Of a DNA stretch of 64,000 nucleotides, positions 1-8,333 are shown one piece after another (position 1 is the first letter of the stretch; each line of letters starts with the position of its first letter). The notes below the pieces were generated by a model. It was not told the origin of the DNA, ran no database searches, and saw only the letters and a list, made by a program, of their open reading frames with translations. The stretch is taken from assembly GCA_032128395.1 (NCBI GenBank), contig JAQBGV010000237.1:1-64000 (forward strand). Reading direction: 5' to 3'. Origin of the DNA: JAQBGV01 sp032128395. Lineage in GTDB: Bacteria > Planctomycetota > UBA8108 > UBA1146. Made by a program: the position numbers and the translations under genes.

Positions 1-138
1 ACGCTGTGCTGGTCTGTCTCGAGGTCGTGAGCCGGCCGGCGGCGGGGGTCACAACCCGTCGCCCCGAGGAGCCGTATGTGAACAGCACAAGTACGGTTCT
101 GTGGGAGGCGCCCGGGGCAACCCGGGCGCCTACCCGAC
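1..138 (+). mobile_element. Group II intron, 3' end (domains V and VI)
   Basis: The sequence shows the two terminal domains of a group II intron. Domain V is 69-99: GAGCCGTA (69-76) pairs with TACGGTTC (92-99) with one G-U pair, a two-nucleotide bulge sits at 90-91, and an upper stem TGTG/CACA closes the hairpin. Domain VI is 103-138: GGCGCCCGGG (107-116) pairs perfectly with 121-130 around a GCAA tetraloop, and the lower stem has a bulged adenosine at 132, the expected branch point. The end CCGAC at 134-138 is the usual bacterial 3' splice boundary form. The body, including any reverse transcriptase, lies left of the window. The intron sits 46 bases past the stop of the minus-strand HEAT gene. 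Confidence 0.85.
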
Positions 139-184
139 GCCTCGGCCCCGCAACGCAGCAGACGGTGCCTCATCGGAGCCCGGG

Positions 185-1621
185 CTAGTTCAAAGAGTCG
201 TTGACCATTTCGAGGCCAACATCCACGGCCACGGCGTCTTGCTTCGGTCCGGACTCGAGTCGGTTGAACAACACCTCGTCGTTGATCTGCAGCGACCGGA
301 GGACCGACGCCGCCTGCAGACGAACCTCCAGCTCCTTGTCCGCGAGGCCCGTGCGCTGGATCGCAGCGACGACCTCGGGGGCTCTCATCTCGCGGAGGGC
401 TTCCATCGCGCTGATACGGATCCCACGGGCGGGGTCCTTCAGGCAACCGATCAGCGCCTGCATCGCCTCGGGGGTCTTTTGGGCACCGAGGGCCGGGATG
501 ACGCTGTAGCGCAGGTCTCGGTCCTCGATGCGTTGGAGCAGGGCAGCGGTCACTTCCGGGGTCTCGAAGTTTCCGAGGATCTCCGCCGCCAGGCTGCGCT
601 CCCACCAGTCCCGATCGGAGAGGAAGTAGTCGCGGATGGGAGGGATCATGCGCCGGTCGGTGACGGTTCGTGCCACCTGCAAGGCACCGAGACGGACGTG
701 CGGTTCTTCGTCCTTCACCAATTCGATCAGCGCGGGCACCAGGTCGTGGGAAACGGTCCGGATCGAGGCGATGCTGCGCTCCCGCAGCCAGGACGCCAGT
801 CCACCGATGTGGATGAGGAACGACCGGAGGACCCGCTGCTGATCGGGGAGCTCGCCGAGCAGCTTGACGGCGATCTCTCGCACCGCCGGGTTCTCGTCCG
901 CGAGGATCGGCATCAGCTCGCGCTCGATGTGACGCTGGGAGCCCTTCATCAGCCGCTGCAGGGCGGTCAACATCACCGCTCTCGTGTCCGGGCCCTCGTG
1001 GGCGATCCGGTGGAAGAACGGTTCGATGATCTCTGGAGTCGGATTCTTCGCGAGCGCTTCGATGACGAGGTGCCTGACGACCGGATCATCGTCGTGGAGC
1101 AGTTCCCGGAGGATCAGCGTGATCGTCGCGTTCTCCGTATCGCGGATGAGGATGCGCACCACTCGCTGGCGGATCTTCACATCAGGATCGCGGAGCCCCG
1201 CCTTCAGGTGTCCGAGGTGTTGCGTAAAATCCGGGGTGCCGGAGATCAGGTCGACGCCGATCTCCCGATCCGCCAGATCCGTCGATGTGAGGAACGTGTC
1301 GAGGAGGGGTCCGATCCGCTCCGGAGCGATCTTGACGATCGTCGCGGCCATGTCCCGGCGGATCTCCCCGCTCTTCCCGGCGATGTTCCGGGCGATGCTC
1401 GCGACGAGGGCCCCCGACACCGGGGTCTTCACCTCCGCCGCTGCGAACTCTCGAACCTTCTTCTGCGCATGGCTGAAGAGCCAGGGGTGCTGATCGACCG
1501 AAAAATCCGGTGTGAAGCGGATGTAGTCTAGGATCTCCGCGAGATCCTTCGTCGAGATGTGCGAGTCGGCCTGGAGTCTCTTGAGGTGGGACTCCGCCGT
1601 GGACTTGCCGAAGAGTGCCAT
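185..1621 (-). CDS. HEAT-repeat protein
   Basis: A 478-residue protein made almost entirely of helical pairs of about 30-37 residues with HEAT/PBS-lyase-like spacing, for example segments resembling DDDPVVRHLVIEALAK and DEEPHVRLGALQVAR. No signal peptide or catalytic motif is visible, so it is probably a cytoplasmic protein-binding scaffold. It is the last gene of a minus-strand cluster, 12 bases after the second PilT-type ATPase, so a role alongside type IV pilus retraction or a related motor is a reasonable inference but is not shown. A purine-rich AGAGAGG lies upstream of the ATG. The exact binding partner is unknown. Confidence 0.8.
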   Translation of the reverse strand: MALFGKSTAESHLKRLQADSHISTKDLAEILDYIRFTPDFSVDQHPWLFSHAQKKVREFAAAEVKTPVSGALVASIARNIAGKSGEIRRDMAATIVKIAPERIGPLLDTFLTSTDLADREIGVDLISGTPDFTQHLGHLKAGLRDPDVKIRQRVVRILIRDTENATITLILRELLHDDDPVVRHLVIEALAKNPTPEIIEPFFHRIAHEGPDTRAVMLTALQRLMKGSQRHIERELMPILADENPAVREIAVKLLGELPDQQRVLRSFLIHIGGLASWLRERSIASIRTVSHDLVPALIELVKDEEPHVRLGALQVARTVTDRRMIPPIRDYFLSDRDWWERSLAAEILGNFETPEVTAALLQRIEDRDLRYSVIPALGAQKTPEAMQALIGCLKDPARGIRISAMEALREMRAPEVVAAIQRTGLADKELEVRLQAASVLRSLQINDEVLFNRLESGPKQDAVAVDVGLEMVNDSLN

Positions 1622-1633
1622 CGCGGGGCCTCT

Positions 1634-2851
1634 CTACTGTCGGGGGCTCTGAGGAATTTTTTCCATCTCCAGCTCGGCGATATCGGTCGTGCTCTGCCCG
1701 CGCAAGACCTTGACCCGGTCGATCTCCCGAGTCACCGCCGACCGATCCGAAGCGTAGGCACACGCTACCTCCGGGGTGATGAGCGCATGTTCGAGATGCT
1801 CGACGATGTGATTGTCGAAGGTCTGCCATCCGCGCGGCCGGTTGTCGTGGATCACGTGGGTGAAAGTGCTCTCCTCGGACTCGCCGTGCTCGATCAGGCC
1901 ACGGACTCTCATGTTGGTGCCGAGGACTTCGATGGCGGCGATTCGCCCGCCGCCGATCCTCGGCAGCAGGCGCTGCCCGACCACGAATCGGAGCACTTGC
2001 GCGATGCGGGTCTTCACGAGTCCGCGTTCCCCCGAATCGAACATTCCGCTGATCCGATGGACCACGTCGCCGGCACGGACCGTGTGGAGCGTGCTCAGGA
2101 CCAGGTGACCCGTCTCCGCCGCCTTGAGGGCGATCTCCATCGTTTCCCGATCGCGCATCTCACCGACCAGGATCACCTTCGGAGCCTGACGGAGCGCCGC
2201 GCGGAGCCCGTCGGAGAATTCGAAGAAGTCTCGACCCTTCTCCCGCTGGTTCACCGTTCCCATGCGGTGGGTGTGGACGAATTCGACCGGGTCCTCGAGG
2301 GTCACGATGTGAACCGGGCGCGTCTCGTTGATCTGGTGCACGATCGCCGCGAGCGTGGTCGACTTCCCCGATCCGGTCGCACCCGAGATGAGCACGAGCC
2401 CGTCCTTCAGGGGCGGAATCTCGGCCACGATCGGGGGGAGACCGAGGGTCGCGAGGCTCGGCACCTCCGAGGGGAGGACCCGCAGGACGATCGAGAACTC
2501 CTCGCGTGCGCGGAAGACGTTCGCGCGGAAGCGGGTGCCGTCGGGGAGTTCGAGGGCGAGATCCGCCGACCCCGTCTCCGCGATGCTCTGCTTCAATTTT
2601 GCGTCTTCGCCGATGATCGCCTCCGCGAGGACTTCAGTCTCGAACGGGGTCAGCACGGAGTCCCAGGCGCCGAGTGCGACCTCGTGGAGTTCGCCGTGGA
2701 CCTCGACCTGCGGGAGGCGCCCCGGCGTGAAGTTGATGTCGGAGACCTGAGAGTGTGCCCGGAGCGCGGATGCCAGGATCCCGCGGAGCTCCGTCGGGGT
2801 GACGAAGTCACTCGCCTCGACATCGATCGCCTCGACGTCCTGGCTAGACAT
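1634..2851 (-). CDS. PilT/PilU-family type IV pilus retraction ATPase
   Basis: 405 residues, the normal length for PilT-type secretion ATPases. It has an N-terminal PAS-like domain, then a RecA-like core with Walker A GATGSGKST, an Asp-box (VTLEDPVEF), Walker B (VILVGEMRD) and a His-box (ETGHLVLSTLHT). The hexameric ATPase would drive pilus retraction at the inner-membrane platform. Its start overlaps the stop of the upstream PilT paralogue by 8 bases, suggesting translational coupling; no clear Shine-Dalgarno site is seen. It diverges from its neighbour, as PilU does from PilT, but I cannot say which copy is the main motor. No pilin or platform genes are in view. Confidence 0.9.
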   Translation of the reverse strand: MSSQDVEAIDVEASDFVTPTELRGILASALRAHSQVSDINFTPGRLPQVEVHGELHEVALGAWDSVLTPFETEVLAEAIIGEDAKLKQSIAETGSADLALELPDGTRFRANVFRAREEFSIVLRVLPSEVPSLATLGLPPIVAEIPPLKDGLVLISGATGSGKSTTLAAIVHQINETRPVHIVTLEDPVEFVHTHRMGTVNQREKGRDFFEFSDGLRAALRQAPKVILVGEMRDRETMEIALKAAETGHLVLSTLHTVRAGDVVHRISGMFDSGERGLVKTRIAQVLRFVVGQRLLPRIGGGRIAAIEVLGTNMRVRGLIEHGESEESTFTHVIHDNRPRGWQTFDNHIVEHLEHALITPEVACAYASDRSAVTREIDRVKVLRGQSTTDIAELEMEKIPQSPRQ

Positions 2852-3998
2852 AGCTGGTCTTTCGCGGGGGAGCCGGCGCGGGAGTCGATTCCGCGGGCGT
2901 CTTCGGGCCCTTGCCGAGCATCTCCGCCCACTCCTCCGGGATCTTCTTGAGGTGCCGGATGAAGCGCTCCTTGTTCGTCGCGGACTCGAACCCTGACTCC
3001 GGATCGATCTTGCCGGACGTGATCAGCTCCTCGATCGAATCGTCCAGCGTGCGCATTCCGAGCTTCTTGCCGGTCTGGAGCACGTTGGGGAGCTGATTCG
3101 TCTTTCCTTCGCGAATCAGGTTCGAGGCGGCCGGAGTGCCGACCATGATCTCGAGGGCCGCGGCGCGCCCGTTGTTGTCGATTCGCTTGAAGAGGGTCTG
3201 GGAGATCACCCCCTTCAGCGAGTCGGCCAGCGTGCTCCGCACCTGCTCCTGCGCATCACTGGGGAAGACGTCGATGATCCGGTCGACCGTCTTGCAGGCG
3301 TTCTCGGTGTGGAGGGTCGCGAGTACCAGGTGGCCGGTGGCCGCCGCCTCGAGGGCGAGCGAGATCGTCTCGAGGTCGCGCAGCTCGCCGACCATGATGA
3401 TGTCGGGATCCTCGCGAAGTGCCCCCCGGAGCGCGGCGGAGAAGGTCAGGGTGTGGGGGCCGACCTCCCGGTGGTTGACCAGGCAGTTGAGCCGACTGTG
3501 TCGGAACTCGATCGGGTCCTCGATGGTGATGATGTGGTCTCTACGGTTGCGGTTTGCATGGTCGACGATCGCCGCCAGCGTCGTCGACTTGCCGCTCCCG
3601 GTCGGGCCGGTCACCAGGACCAGTCCCTTCTCCATCATCGCGAACCGTCTGGAGATACTCGGGAGACCGAGCTGGTCGACCGTCATGATGTTCGTCGGGA
3701 TCTGACGGAAGACCGCGCCGACCCCGTGGGCCTGCCGGAAGAAGTTCGCGCGGAACCGGCTCATCCCTTCGATCTCGTAGGCAAAGTCGATGTCACCGGT
3801 CTCCTCGAACACCTTCAGTTTGTGCTCGGGGGTGATCTCGAAGAGCATCTCCATCAACTCGTCGTGAGAGAGCTCCTGATACTTCACGGGTTCGATGTCC
3901 CCTCTGATCCGCAGGCAGGGGGGGTTGCCCGCCATCATGTGGAGGTCCGATGCACCTTGCGAGTTCATCAATCTGAAGAACGCGTCGATCCTGGCCAT
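2844..3998 (-). CDS. pilT: PilT-family type IV pilus retraction ATPase
   Basis: 384 residues. The N terminus (MARIDAFFRLMNSQGASDLH) carries the ASDLH signature of PilT, followed by Walker A GPTGSGKST, the Asp-box (IITIEDPIEF), Walker B (IIMVGELRD) and the His-box (ATGHLVLATLHT). It should hydrolyse ATP to depolymerise type IV pili. The reading frame runs far upstream to 5621, but the ATG at 3998 has a GGAGAG site seven bases ahead and begins exactly where PilT homology begins. A proline/alanine-rich tail follows the conserved part. It is the first gene of the minus-strand cluster; pilT is assigned by family, with a paralogue immediately downstream. Confidence 0.92.
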   Translation of the reverse strand: MARIDAFFRLMNSQGASDLHMMAGNPPCLRIRGDIEPVKYQELSHDELMEMLFEITPEHKLKVFEETGDIDFAYEIEGMSRFRANFFRQAHGVGAVFRQIPTNIMTVDQLGLPSISRRFAMMEKGLVLVTGPTGSGKSTTLAAIVDHANRNRRDHIITIEDPIEFRHSRLNCLVNHREVGPHTLTFSAALRGALREDPDIIMVGELRDLETISLALEAAATGHLVLATLHTENACKTVDRIIDVFPSDAQEQVRSTLADSLKGVISQTLFKRIDNNGRAAALEIMVGTPAASNLIREGKTNQLPNVLQTGKKLGMRTLDDSIEELITSGKIDPESGFESATNKERFIRHLKKIPEEWAEMLGKGPKTPAESTPAPAPPRKTSYV

Positions 3999-4256
3999 GG
4001 ATACTCTCCGTGTCGGGTGGATGAAGTCCCGGTCCGCTCCCTCCGGATGAAGCCGCGACAGAGGAGGGAGCGGAGCCCTGGCGCGAAGTGGAAGCCTGCA
4101 ACGGTCTTCGGCAGGGGCGGGGTCGGAGATTGAGGGGAGTTCTGCGGGAGCGCCCCGAGCACCGAGGGCGCCGCATCGTCTTGCGCCAGGAGGGGGCGAG
4201 ACGCAGGATATGGCCACTCGAAATCGCCCGCTTCCACCCGAATCGGAGGGACTCTC

Positions 4257-4745
4257 ATGGTCACCCGGATCCTCGTTCTCTCTCTCGTCGCCGTCGTCGG
4301 CCTGACCGTCGCGTTCCAGGGGACCGCCCGCTGCCACTGCGAGGTGCCCTGCGGGATCTACGGGGATCTCGCCCGAATCGTGATGCTCAGAGAGGACATC
4401 GCCACGGTGGAGAAGGCGATGCGGCAGATCGAGGAGCTCGGCGCGGCGGAGAAGCCGAACTTCAATCAGATCGTGCGTTGGACGACGACCAAGGACGCGC
4501 ACGCCGACAAGATCCAGGACATCGTGACCCAGTACTTCATGACGCAGCGGATCAAGCCGGACCAAGACCAGTACGTCGAGAAGCTCACCACGCTCCACAG
4601 CATGCTGATCAGCGCGATGAAGGGGAAGCAGACCACGGATCTCGCCCACTGCGCCGCGCTTCGGGGGCAGGTCGAAGCATTCTCGAAGCTCTACTTCACG
4701 GAGGCGGACCGGGAGCACCTGAAGGAGCACCACGACGGCGGATAG
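4257..4745 (+). CDS. sodN: Nickel-containing superoxide dismutase with signal peptide
   Basis: 162 residues. The Ni-hook HCEVPCGIY is at residues 27-35, matching the H-C-x-x-P-C-G-x-Y signature of Ni-SOD, which dismutates superoxide using nickel bound by the N-terminal His, two Cys and backbone amides. In front of it is a hydrophobic export signal (residues 4-20). Cleavage between Cys26 and His27 (Ala at -3, Cys at -1) would leave His as the mature N terminus, as the enzyme needs, and a mature chain of 136 residues. GGAGGG at 4245-4250 sets the ATG. It is transcribed divergently from pilT. No SodX-type processing peptidase is nearby. The coding end forms half of a terminator hairpin. Confidence 0.93.
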   Translation: MVTRILVLSLVAVVGLTVAFQGTARCHCEVPCGIYGDLARIVMLREDIATVEKAMRQIEELGAAEKPNFNQIVRWTTTKDAHADKIQDIVTQYFMTQRIKPDQDQYVEKLTTLHSMLISAMKGKQTTDLAHCAALRGQVEAFSKLYFTEADREHLKEHHDGG

Positions 4746-4757
4746 CCCGCCGTCGTG
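4731..4757 (+). terminator. Hairpin overlapping the end of sodN
   Basis: CACGACGGCGG (4731-4741) pairs perfectly with 4747-4757 around the loop ATAGC, an 11-bp GC-rich stem. The left arm encodes the last residues of Ni-SOD and the loop contains its stop codon. There is no T-tract, so it may act as a 3' mRNA stabiliser as much as an intrinsic terminator. Confidence 0.6.
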
Positions 4758-4801
4758 CGGCCAGTTCCTGTCGGGGGTGCTGGGCGAAGCAAGCTCGGTC
4801 T

Positions 4802-4834
4802 CCCGTTCGAAATGAATTTTTCCACGGGCTGCTA
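4802..4834 (-). repeat. Repeat family A copy 1, 3'-end hairpin
   Basis: CCCGT (4802-4806) pairs with ACGGG (4824-4828), followed by CTGCTAG. Read on the minus strand it begins with the stop codon of the lipoprotein gene and continues CAGCCCGTGGAA. The same motif abuts the stops of two other minus-strand genes (5729 and 34915). Confidence 0.5.
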
Positions 4835-5611
4835 GGGCCGCCCGATGGAGATCGGGTACTCGAGCTCCGCTTCCCCCACTTCGATCTGCGTGCGGAAGAG
4901 GGGCGGGGGCCAGCGATCGGAGGGGGCTGAGCTCGGGGATGGCGTCGCCGACACGTCCAGATCGTAGGTGCCCGGATCGATGTCGGGAATCTGGTAGTCC
5001 TGCCCCGGCGAAACGTAGCAACTGCCCGCCACGAACTTCGCCGCCTCCACCTGCAGGGACTGATCGGAGAGGGGGGTGCCGGTCAGTTGCGGGCCGCCGA
5101 GACGACGCACCGTCACCAGATATCTTCGATCGGCGATGGGGGGCAGACCGTCGATCGAGCCGTGGACGCGGAACCCCTCGCCGAAGAGGAACTCCTCGTC
5201 GACCACCCCTCCCGATGGCACTTCCACTCCCCGGTACTTGATCCCCATCAATCCTGTCTTGAGGGTCGGGACGTCGATCGCGCTCAGCAAGTACTTCCCG
5301 GGGGGGACGTCGCTCAAGATGAATTCCCCCTGATCGTCGGTGGTCGCCTGCCGCAGCCGCTCTCCCTTGAGTTGGATCAGAATCTTGGGCATCGGGCCAG
5401 CGATCCCGATCACCCGGCCGATGACGACCCCCGGAGAGGGCGTCTCGAGAGTTGCATCCCCTGGCTTCGTTCCCGCCGTCGCTCCGCCGCTGGTGTCGAC
5501 AGGGTTTCCCGTGGGCGCGGTCTTGCTGCCACAACCTGCAATGCCGAGAAAGAGCGCGAGCAGGAGAACTGCTGCGTTGCGCTGTGGTGGCTCGATCAAG
5601 GAGTCCCCCAT
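4832..5611 (-). CDS. Lipoprotein with carboxypeptidase-regulatory-like domain
   Basis: 259 residues. An N-terminal hydrophobic stretch ends in the lipobox IAGC (Cys about residue 27), so it should be acylated and anchored in a membrane facing the periplasm or the outside. A linker rich in Gly/Thr follows. Residues about 60-130 (GVVIGRVIGIAGPMPK, TTDDQGEFILSDVPPGKYLL) resemble a carboxypeptidase-regulatory-like beta-sandwich; the rest repeats a similar pattern (IPDIDPGTYDLDV). No enzymatic residues are visible. The stop codon lies inside a short repeat shared with two other genes. Function is unknown; a structural or adhesive surface role is an inference from the fold. Confidence 0.75.
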   Translation of the reverse strand: MGDSLIEPPQRNAAVLLLALFLGIAGCGSKTAPTGNPVDTSGGATAGTKPGDATLETPSPGVVIGRVIGIAGPMPKILIQLKGERLRQATTDDQGEFILSDVPPGKYLLSAIDVPTLKTGLMGIKYRGVEVPSGGVVDEEFLFGEGFRVHGSIDGLPPIADRRYLVTVRRLGGPQLTGTPLSDQSLQVEAAKFVAGSCYVSPGQDYQIPDIDPGTYDLDVSATPSPSSAPSDRWPPPLFRTQIEVGEAELEYPISIGRP

Positions 5612-5649
5612 GGGCCCTCATCTGCGCCGGCGTAGATTGGCTGAGCTGT

Positions 5650-5731
5650 CCGTTGAAAAAGTGTCTTGGCGGAAGTGCGTTGCGCCGAAAGATCGATTCC
5701 TCGGAACGAATGAATGTTCAACGGGCTACTA
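5650..5731. repeat. Repeat family A copy 2, inverted-repeat element
   Basis: CCGTTGAA (5650-5657) and TTCAACGG (5717-5724) are perfect inverted arms about 60 bases apart. The right end, AACGGGCTACTAG, contains the stop codon of the minus-strand Kazal/dockerin gene. The right half resembles the copies at 4811-4834 and 34891-34910. It may be a non-autonomous mobile element or a lineage-specific terminator. Confidence 0.55.
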
Positions 5732-6526
5732 GCAGGGGCCGAGGTGATCGACGCTCACTCCCGCTCCTGCGGCGTTGCAGGCATTCGAGTAGGTATTGCC
5801 GTCGCATCCGCAGACCGGATCGAAGATCGTCGTGCAGATGAAGGGCATCACCGCGCAGGTGCCGCTTCCGCTGCAGTCGCCGATCGCCTTCTCGCAGTAC
5901 TCGCCAGTGGGGCAATCGCTGTTGGTCTGGCAACCGCCGACCACGCACGCGCCGGCAGTCTCGACGTTGATTCCCACCGCCGCGGCGTTGCAGGCGTTGT
6001 CGTAGGTGTTGCCATCGCATCCGCAGACCGGATCGAAGATGAGGGCGCAGATGAACGGCATCACCGCGCAGGCGCCGGTCCCGTTGCAATCTCCGACCGC
6101 CTTCTCGCAGTACTCGCCGGTGGGGCAGTCGTTGTTGTCCTGGCAACCGGTGGGGAGTGCGGGGCAGCTGGCGACAGGGCCCACGCAGTCGAGCGTGTCC
6201 GCGGTGGGGTCATCGCCGCACGCGGGAAAGGGAGCGGGAGGAACCGCGCCGGCGGTCCCGAAGAGCACATCCAGTAGATTGACGGGATCGGCGATGTTCA
6301 CCGCACCGTCATCATTGGCGTCCATCGCATCGAGACACGCAGTCGGCTGGCTCTGGAACAAGGTTCCCAGAATCCCGATCGGGTCAGCGATGTCGATGGC
6401 GCCATCCCCGTTGCTGTCTCCGCGAATGAACGTCCACTGGGCATCCGCAGGGGTTGCCAGGGCCATCAATCCGATGAAAACCACGACGAGGCCGCAACAC
6501 GCGTCAGGGCGCATCCGTTCGAACAT
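5729..6526 (-). CDS. Secreted dockerin-like protein with two Kazal-type domains
   Basis: 265 residues. A signal peptide (cleavage after about residue 29, ADA/QW) is followed by a dockerin-like pair of calcium loops (GDSNGDGAIDIAD and DANDDGAVNIADP, about residues 35-85) and a Cys-containing tail (PAPFPACGDDPT). Two near-identical modules of about 70 residues then repeat the pattern NDCPTGEYCEKA ... FDPVCGCDGNTY-x-NACNAA, the Kazal-type protease-inhibitor signature. The protein is probably exported and may inhibit serine proteases. The Kazal modules look like a recent internal duplication. GAGGAAGAGGG precedes the ATG. It is divergent from the lipoprotein at 6940. Confidence 0.85.
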   Translation of the reverse strand: MFERMRPDACCGLVVVFIGLMALATPADAQWTFIRGDSNGDGAIDIADPIGILGTLFQSQPTACLDAMDANDDGAVNIADPVNLLDVLFGTAGAVPPAPFPACGDDPTADTLDCVGPVASCPALPTGCQDNNDCPTGEYCEKAVGDCNGTGACAVMPFICALIFDPVCGCDGNTYDNACNAAAVGINVETAGACVVGGCQTNSDCPTGEYCEKAIGDCSGSGTCAVMPFICTTIFDPVCGCDGNTYSNACNAAGAGVSVDHLGPC

Positions 6527-6939
6527 CCCTCTTCCTCACTCTCTTTCGGAAGTCATGCCAGCGAGGCCAGGTGTCCTTCCATCCTAGTCCCCCGACCGGG
6601 TCTTTCCAGGTCAGGTCGGAATTTCTCTCGACCCGCTGCCGCCACCTCCTCCGCCGCCTCCCCCTCGCCACCGCCACGATTCGGGGAGATCGGTCTCTCC
6701 CCAGACTCGGGCTCGGAGTCGAACTGTCGGACCCTGGGCGAGATCGCCTTTACGAAGATGGCCCAAAGATGGGACCGCAGCCCAACCGAGACTCTGGAAG
6801 CGAGCAGTTGCGCCCGTCGCTCCAGCGGGGGTCGGGGCCCAGGCACTCGCACCAGAGCGTTCATCGGGGGCGAGCGTCGCCCACGGAGCGCGGATCGCCG
6901 GAAACTCATGCCCGGATCGGCCCTGAAGGACCCGGGTCA
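6527..6939. other. Intergenic region without a recognised gene
   Basis: 413 bases between divergent genes. It contains pyrimidine-rich low-complexity sequence (about 6640-6680) and a small hairpin, GGGGAGA paired with TCTCCCC, near 6693-6712. Open frames on both strands have Arg/Ser/Pro-rich translations typical of non-coding GC-rich DNA. Promoters for both flanking genes are expected here but I cannot place them. Confidence 0.4.
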
Positions 6940-7398
6940 ATGGAGAGGAAACTTCCAGTGCGCACGATCTGTTCCTTCTCGATCATCATCGGAGCCCTCG
7001 CCCTCGGCCACGTTCTCACCGGATGCCAGTCGGCGTCCGCCTCGGCGCCCGCTTCTCAGCAGCTCCTGGGCACGTGGACCATCGACGGCGACGCGATGAA
7101 GCAATCGGACGATTACAAGAAGGCTTCCTCCCAAGAGAAACAAATGATGGAAAGTATGCTCTCCATGATGAAAATGGAGATCACGTTCACGAAGACCGAG
7201 GTCAAGATGGAAATGGACATGATGGGGCAGAAGCAGTCCGAGACGAAGCCCTATTCCGTCAAGAGCGAGGCCGGCAACACCCTCGTGCTCACCTCGAAGA
7301 ACGATGCCGGAGTGAACGAGGACGTCACCGTGATCGTCGTCGGCGACAGCTTGAAGCTGAAGCAGGGTGAACAATCGTTCGAGATGAAGCGGAAGTAG
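6940..7398 (+). CDS. Small lipoprotein, lipocalin-like
   Basis: 152 residues. The N terminus (MERKLPVRTICSFSIII...) is a signal sequence ending in the lipobox LTGC (Cys about residue 29). The mature part starts with LLGTWTIDGDAM, typical of small lipocalin-like or copper-resistance NlpE-like beta proteins, and contains a Met-rich segment (MMESMLSMMKMEITF ... VKMEMDMMGQ). The Met cluster could bind a soft metal such as copper, but this is only an inference. AAGGA at 6926-6930 supports the ATG at 6940 although the frame is open further upstream. Function is unknown. Confidence 0.75.
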   Translation: MERKLPVRTICSFSIIIGALALGHVLTGCQSASASAPASQQLLGTWTIDGDAMKQSDDYKKASSQEKQMMESMLSMMKMEITFTKTEVKMEMDMMGQKQSETKPYSVKSEAGNTLVLTSKNDAGVNEDVTVIVVGDSLKLKQGEQSFEMKRK

Positions 7399-7432
7399 CC
7401 ACTTCTCGATCGGGTTGGAGCTGAGGGGAATG

Positions 7433-8245
7433 ATGCCGATGAGATCGATCGTTCGCGCGGTACTCGCACTGATCGGCATCCTCCTCTTCTCCAGCGCCGT
7501 GGGGGGCCAGGACCCCGACTACGTGGTGACGATCGGCGATGCCACCGGGGCTCCCGGGAGCGAAGTGACCCTCCCGCTCACGCTCAGTGTCGCCGCGTCC
7601 GGACCCGTCCAAGGGTTCTCTTTCTCGTTCCTCGCCCCCGACGACCGACTGACGCCGCAGGAGGTCCTCCTCGGTTCCGCCCTCGCGGCGTTGAACGGCG
7701 GAGCGGGACCGGCTCTGCTCAGTGTGCAGCTCTACACCGATCCGGGGGGCACGGGGATCGCCTGCGGGACGGTCTTCGATTTGTTCGGGATCGACACGCT
7801 CGGCCTCGGCACCCATCCCGCGCTCGACATGGTGTGGACGATCGATCCCAGTGCGGTGAGCCCGACCACCGGAGTCGAATTCTGCGACTGTCTCGGCACC
7901 CCGCCGATCCCGTCGGTCATCGTGGTGGGTGGCTTCACGATCATCCCCACCCTGGTCCCGAGCACCGTGACGATCGCGTCCACTCCCCCGTTCAAGCGCG
8001 GGGATTCCAACGCGAGCGGGGCGATCGACATCGCCGATGCGATCTACGCGATCAACTATCTGTTCCTCTCCGGCCCCTCGGTCTGTCCCGACGCGATGGA
8101 TGCGAATCACGATGGTGCGGTGGATCTCGCGGACGCGCTCTACCTGCTGCTCTACATCAACAGCCTCGGCCCGGCCCCGGATTTCCCGTTCCCCTCGTGC
8201 GGCACCGCGGCACTGCTCGGCTGCGATGAGTACGGAGCCTGCTGA
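7433..8245 (+). CDS. Secreted cohesin-like/dockerin-like protein
   Basis: About 270 residues. A signal peptide (cleavage near VGGQ) is followed by a beta-rich domain beginning YVVTIGDATGAPGSEVTLPLTL, the pattern of cohesin-like carbohydrate-binding-scaffold folds, to about residue 180. Then come two dockerin-like calcium loops (GDSNASGAIDIADAIYAI and DANHDGAVDLADALYLL) and the tail PFPSCG. Several Met codons (7430, 7433, 7439) and a TTG at 7415 are possible starts; GAGGGGA at 7423-7429 fits 7433 or 7439 best. It probably lies on the surface or outside the cell. Two more proteins nearby carry the same dockerin/Cys module. Confidence 0.8.
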   Translation: MPMRSIVRAVLALIGILLFSSAVGGQDPDYVVTIGDATGAPGSEVTLPLTLSVAASGPVQGFSFSFLAPDDRLTPQEVLLGSALAALNGGAGPALLSVQLYTDPGGTGIACGTVFDLFGIDTLGLGTHPALDMVWTIDPSAVSPTTGVEFCDCLGTPPIPSVIVVGGFTIIPTLVPSTVTIASTPPFKRGDSNASGAIDIADAIYAINYLFLSGPSVCPDAMDANHDGAVDLADALYLLLYINSLGPAPDFPFPSCGTAALLGCDEYGAC

Positions 8246-8333
8246 CTCGGAGCGGACAGTTGCCAGACCCCTCGGGCCATGTTGTGATGGGGAGTCTCTG
8301 GCACTCCCTGTATGGCGAGCGAGGAAAGAGCGC

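Noticed and set aside
101..1531. 476-residue plus-strand frame opposite the HEAT gene
   Set aside because: Antisense shadow of the HEAT gene; its composition mirrors the coding strand and it has no recognisable domain.
4181..4211. Sigma-70 promoter for sodN (TTGCGC ... GGATAT)
   Set aside because: The -10 match is weak and the spacing is 18-19 bases; not enough to call.
2844..5621. Single 925-residue minus-strand frame spanning pilT and the region upstream
   Set aside because: Only the last 384 residues are PilT; the upstream part is Arg/Gly/Asp-rich, overlaps Ni-SOD and the lipoprotein gene, and an ATG with a good ribosome site lies at 3998.
8283..8306. Sigma-54-like TGGCAC before the EEP gene
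   Set aside because: The -12 element lacks the GC at the required 10-base distance.
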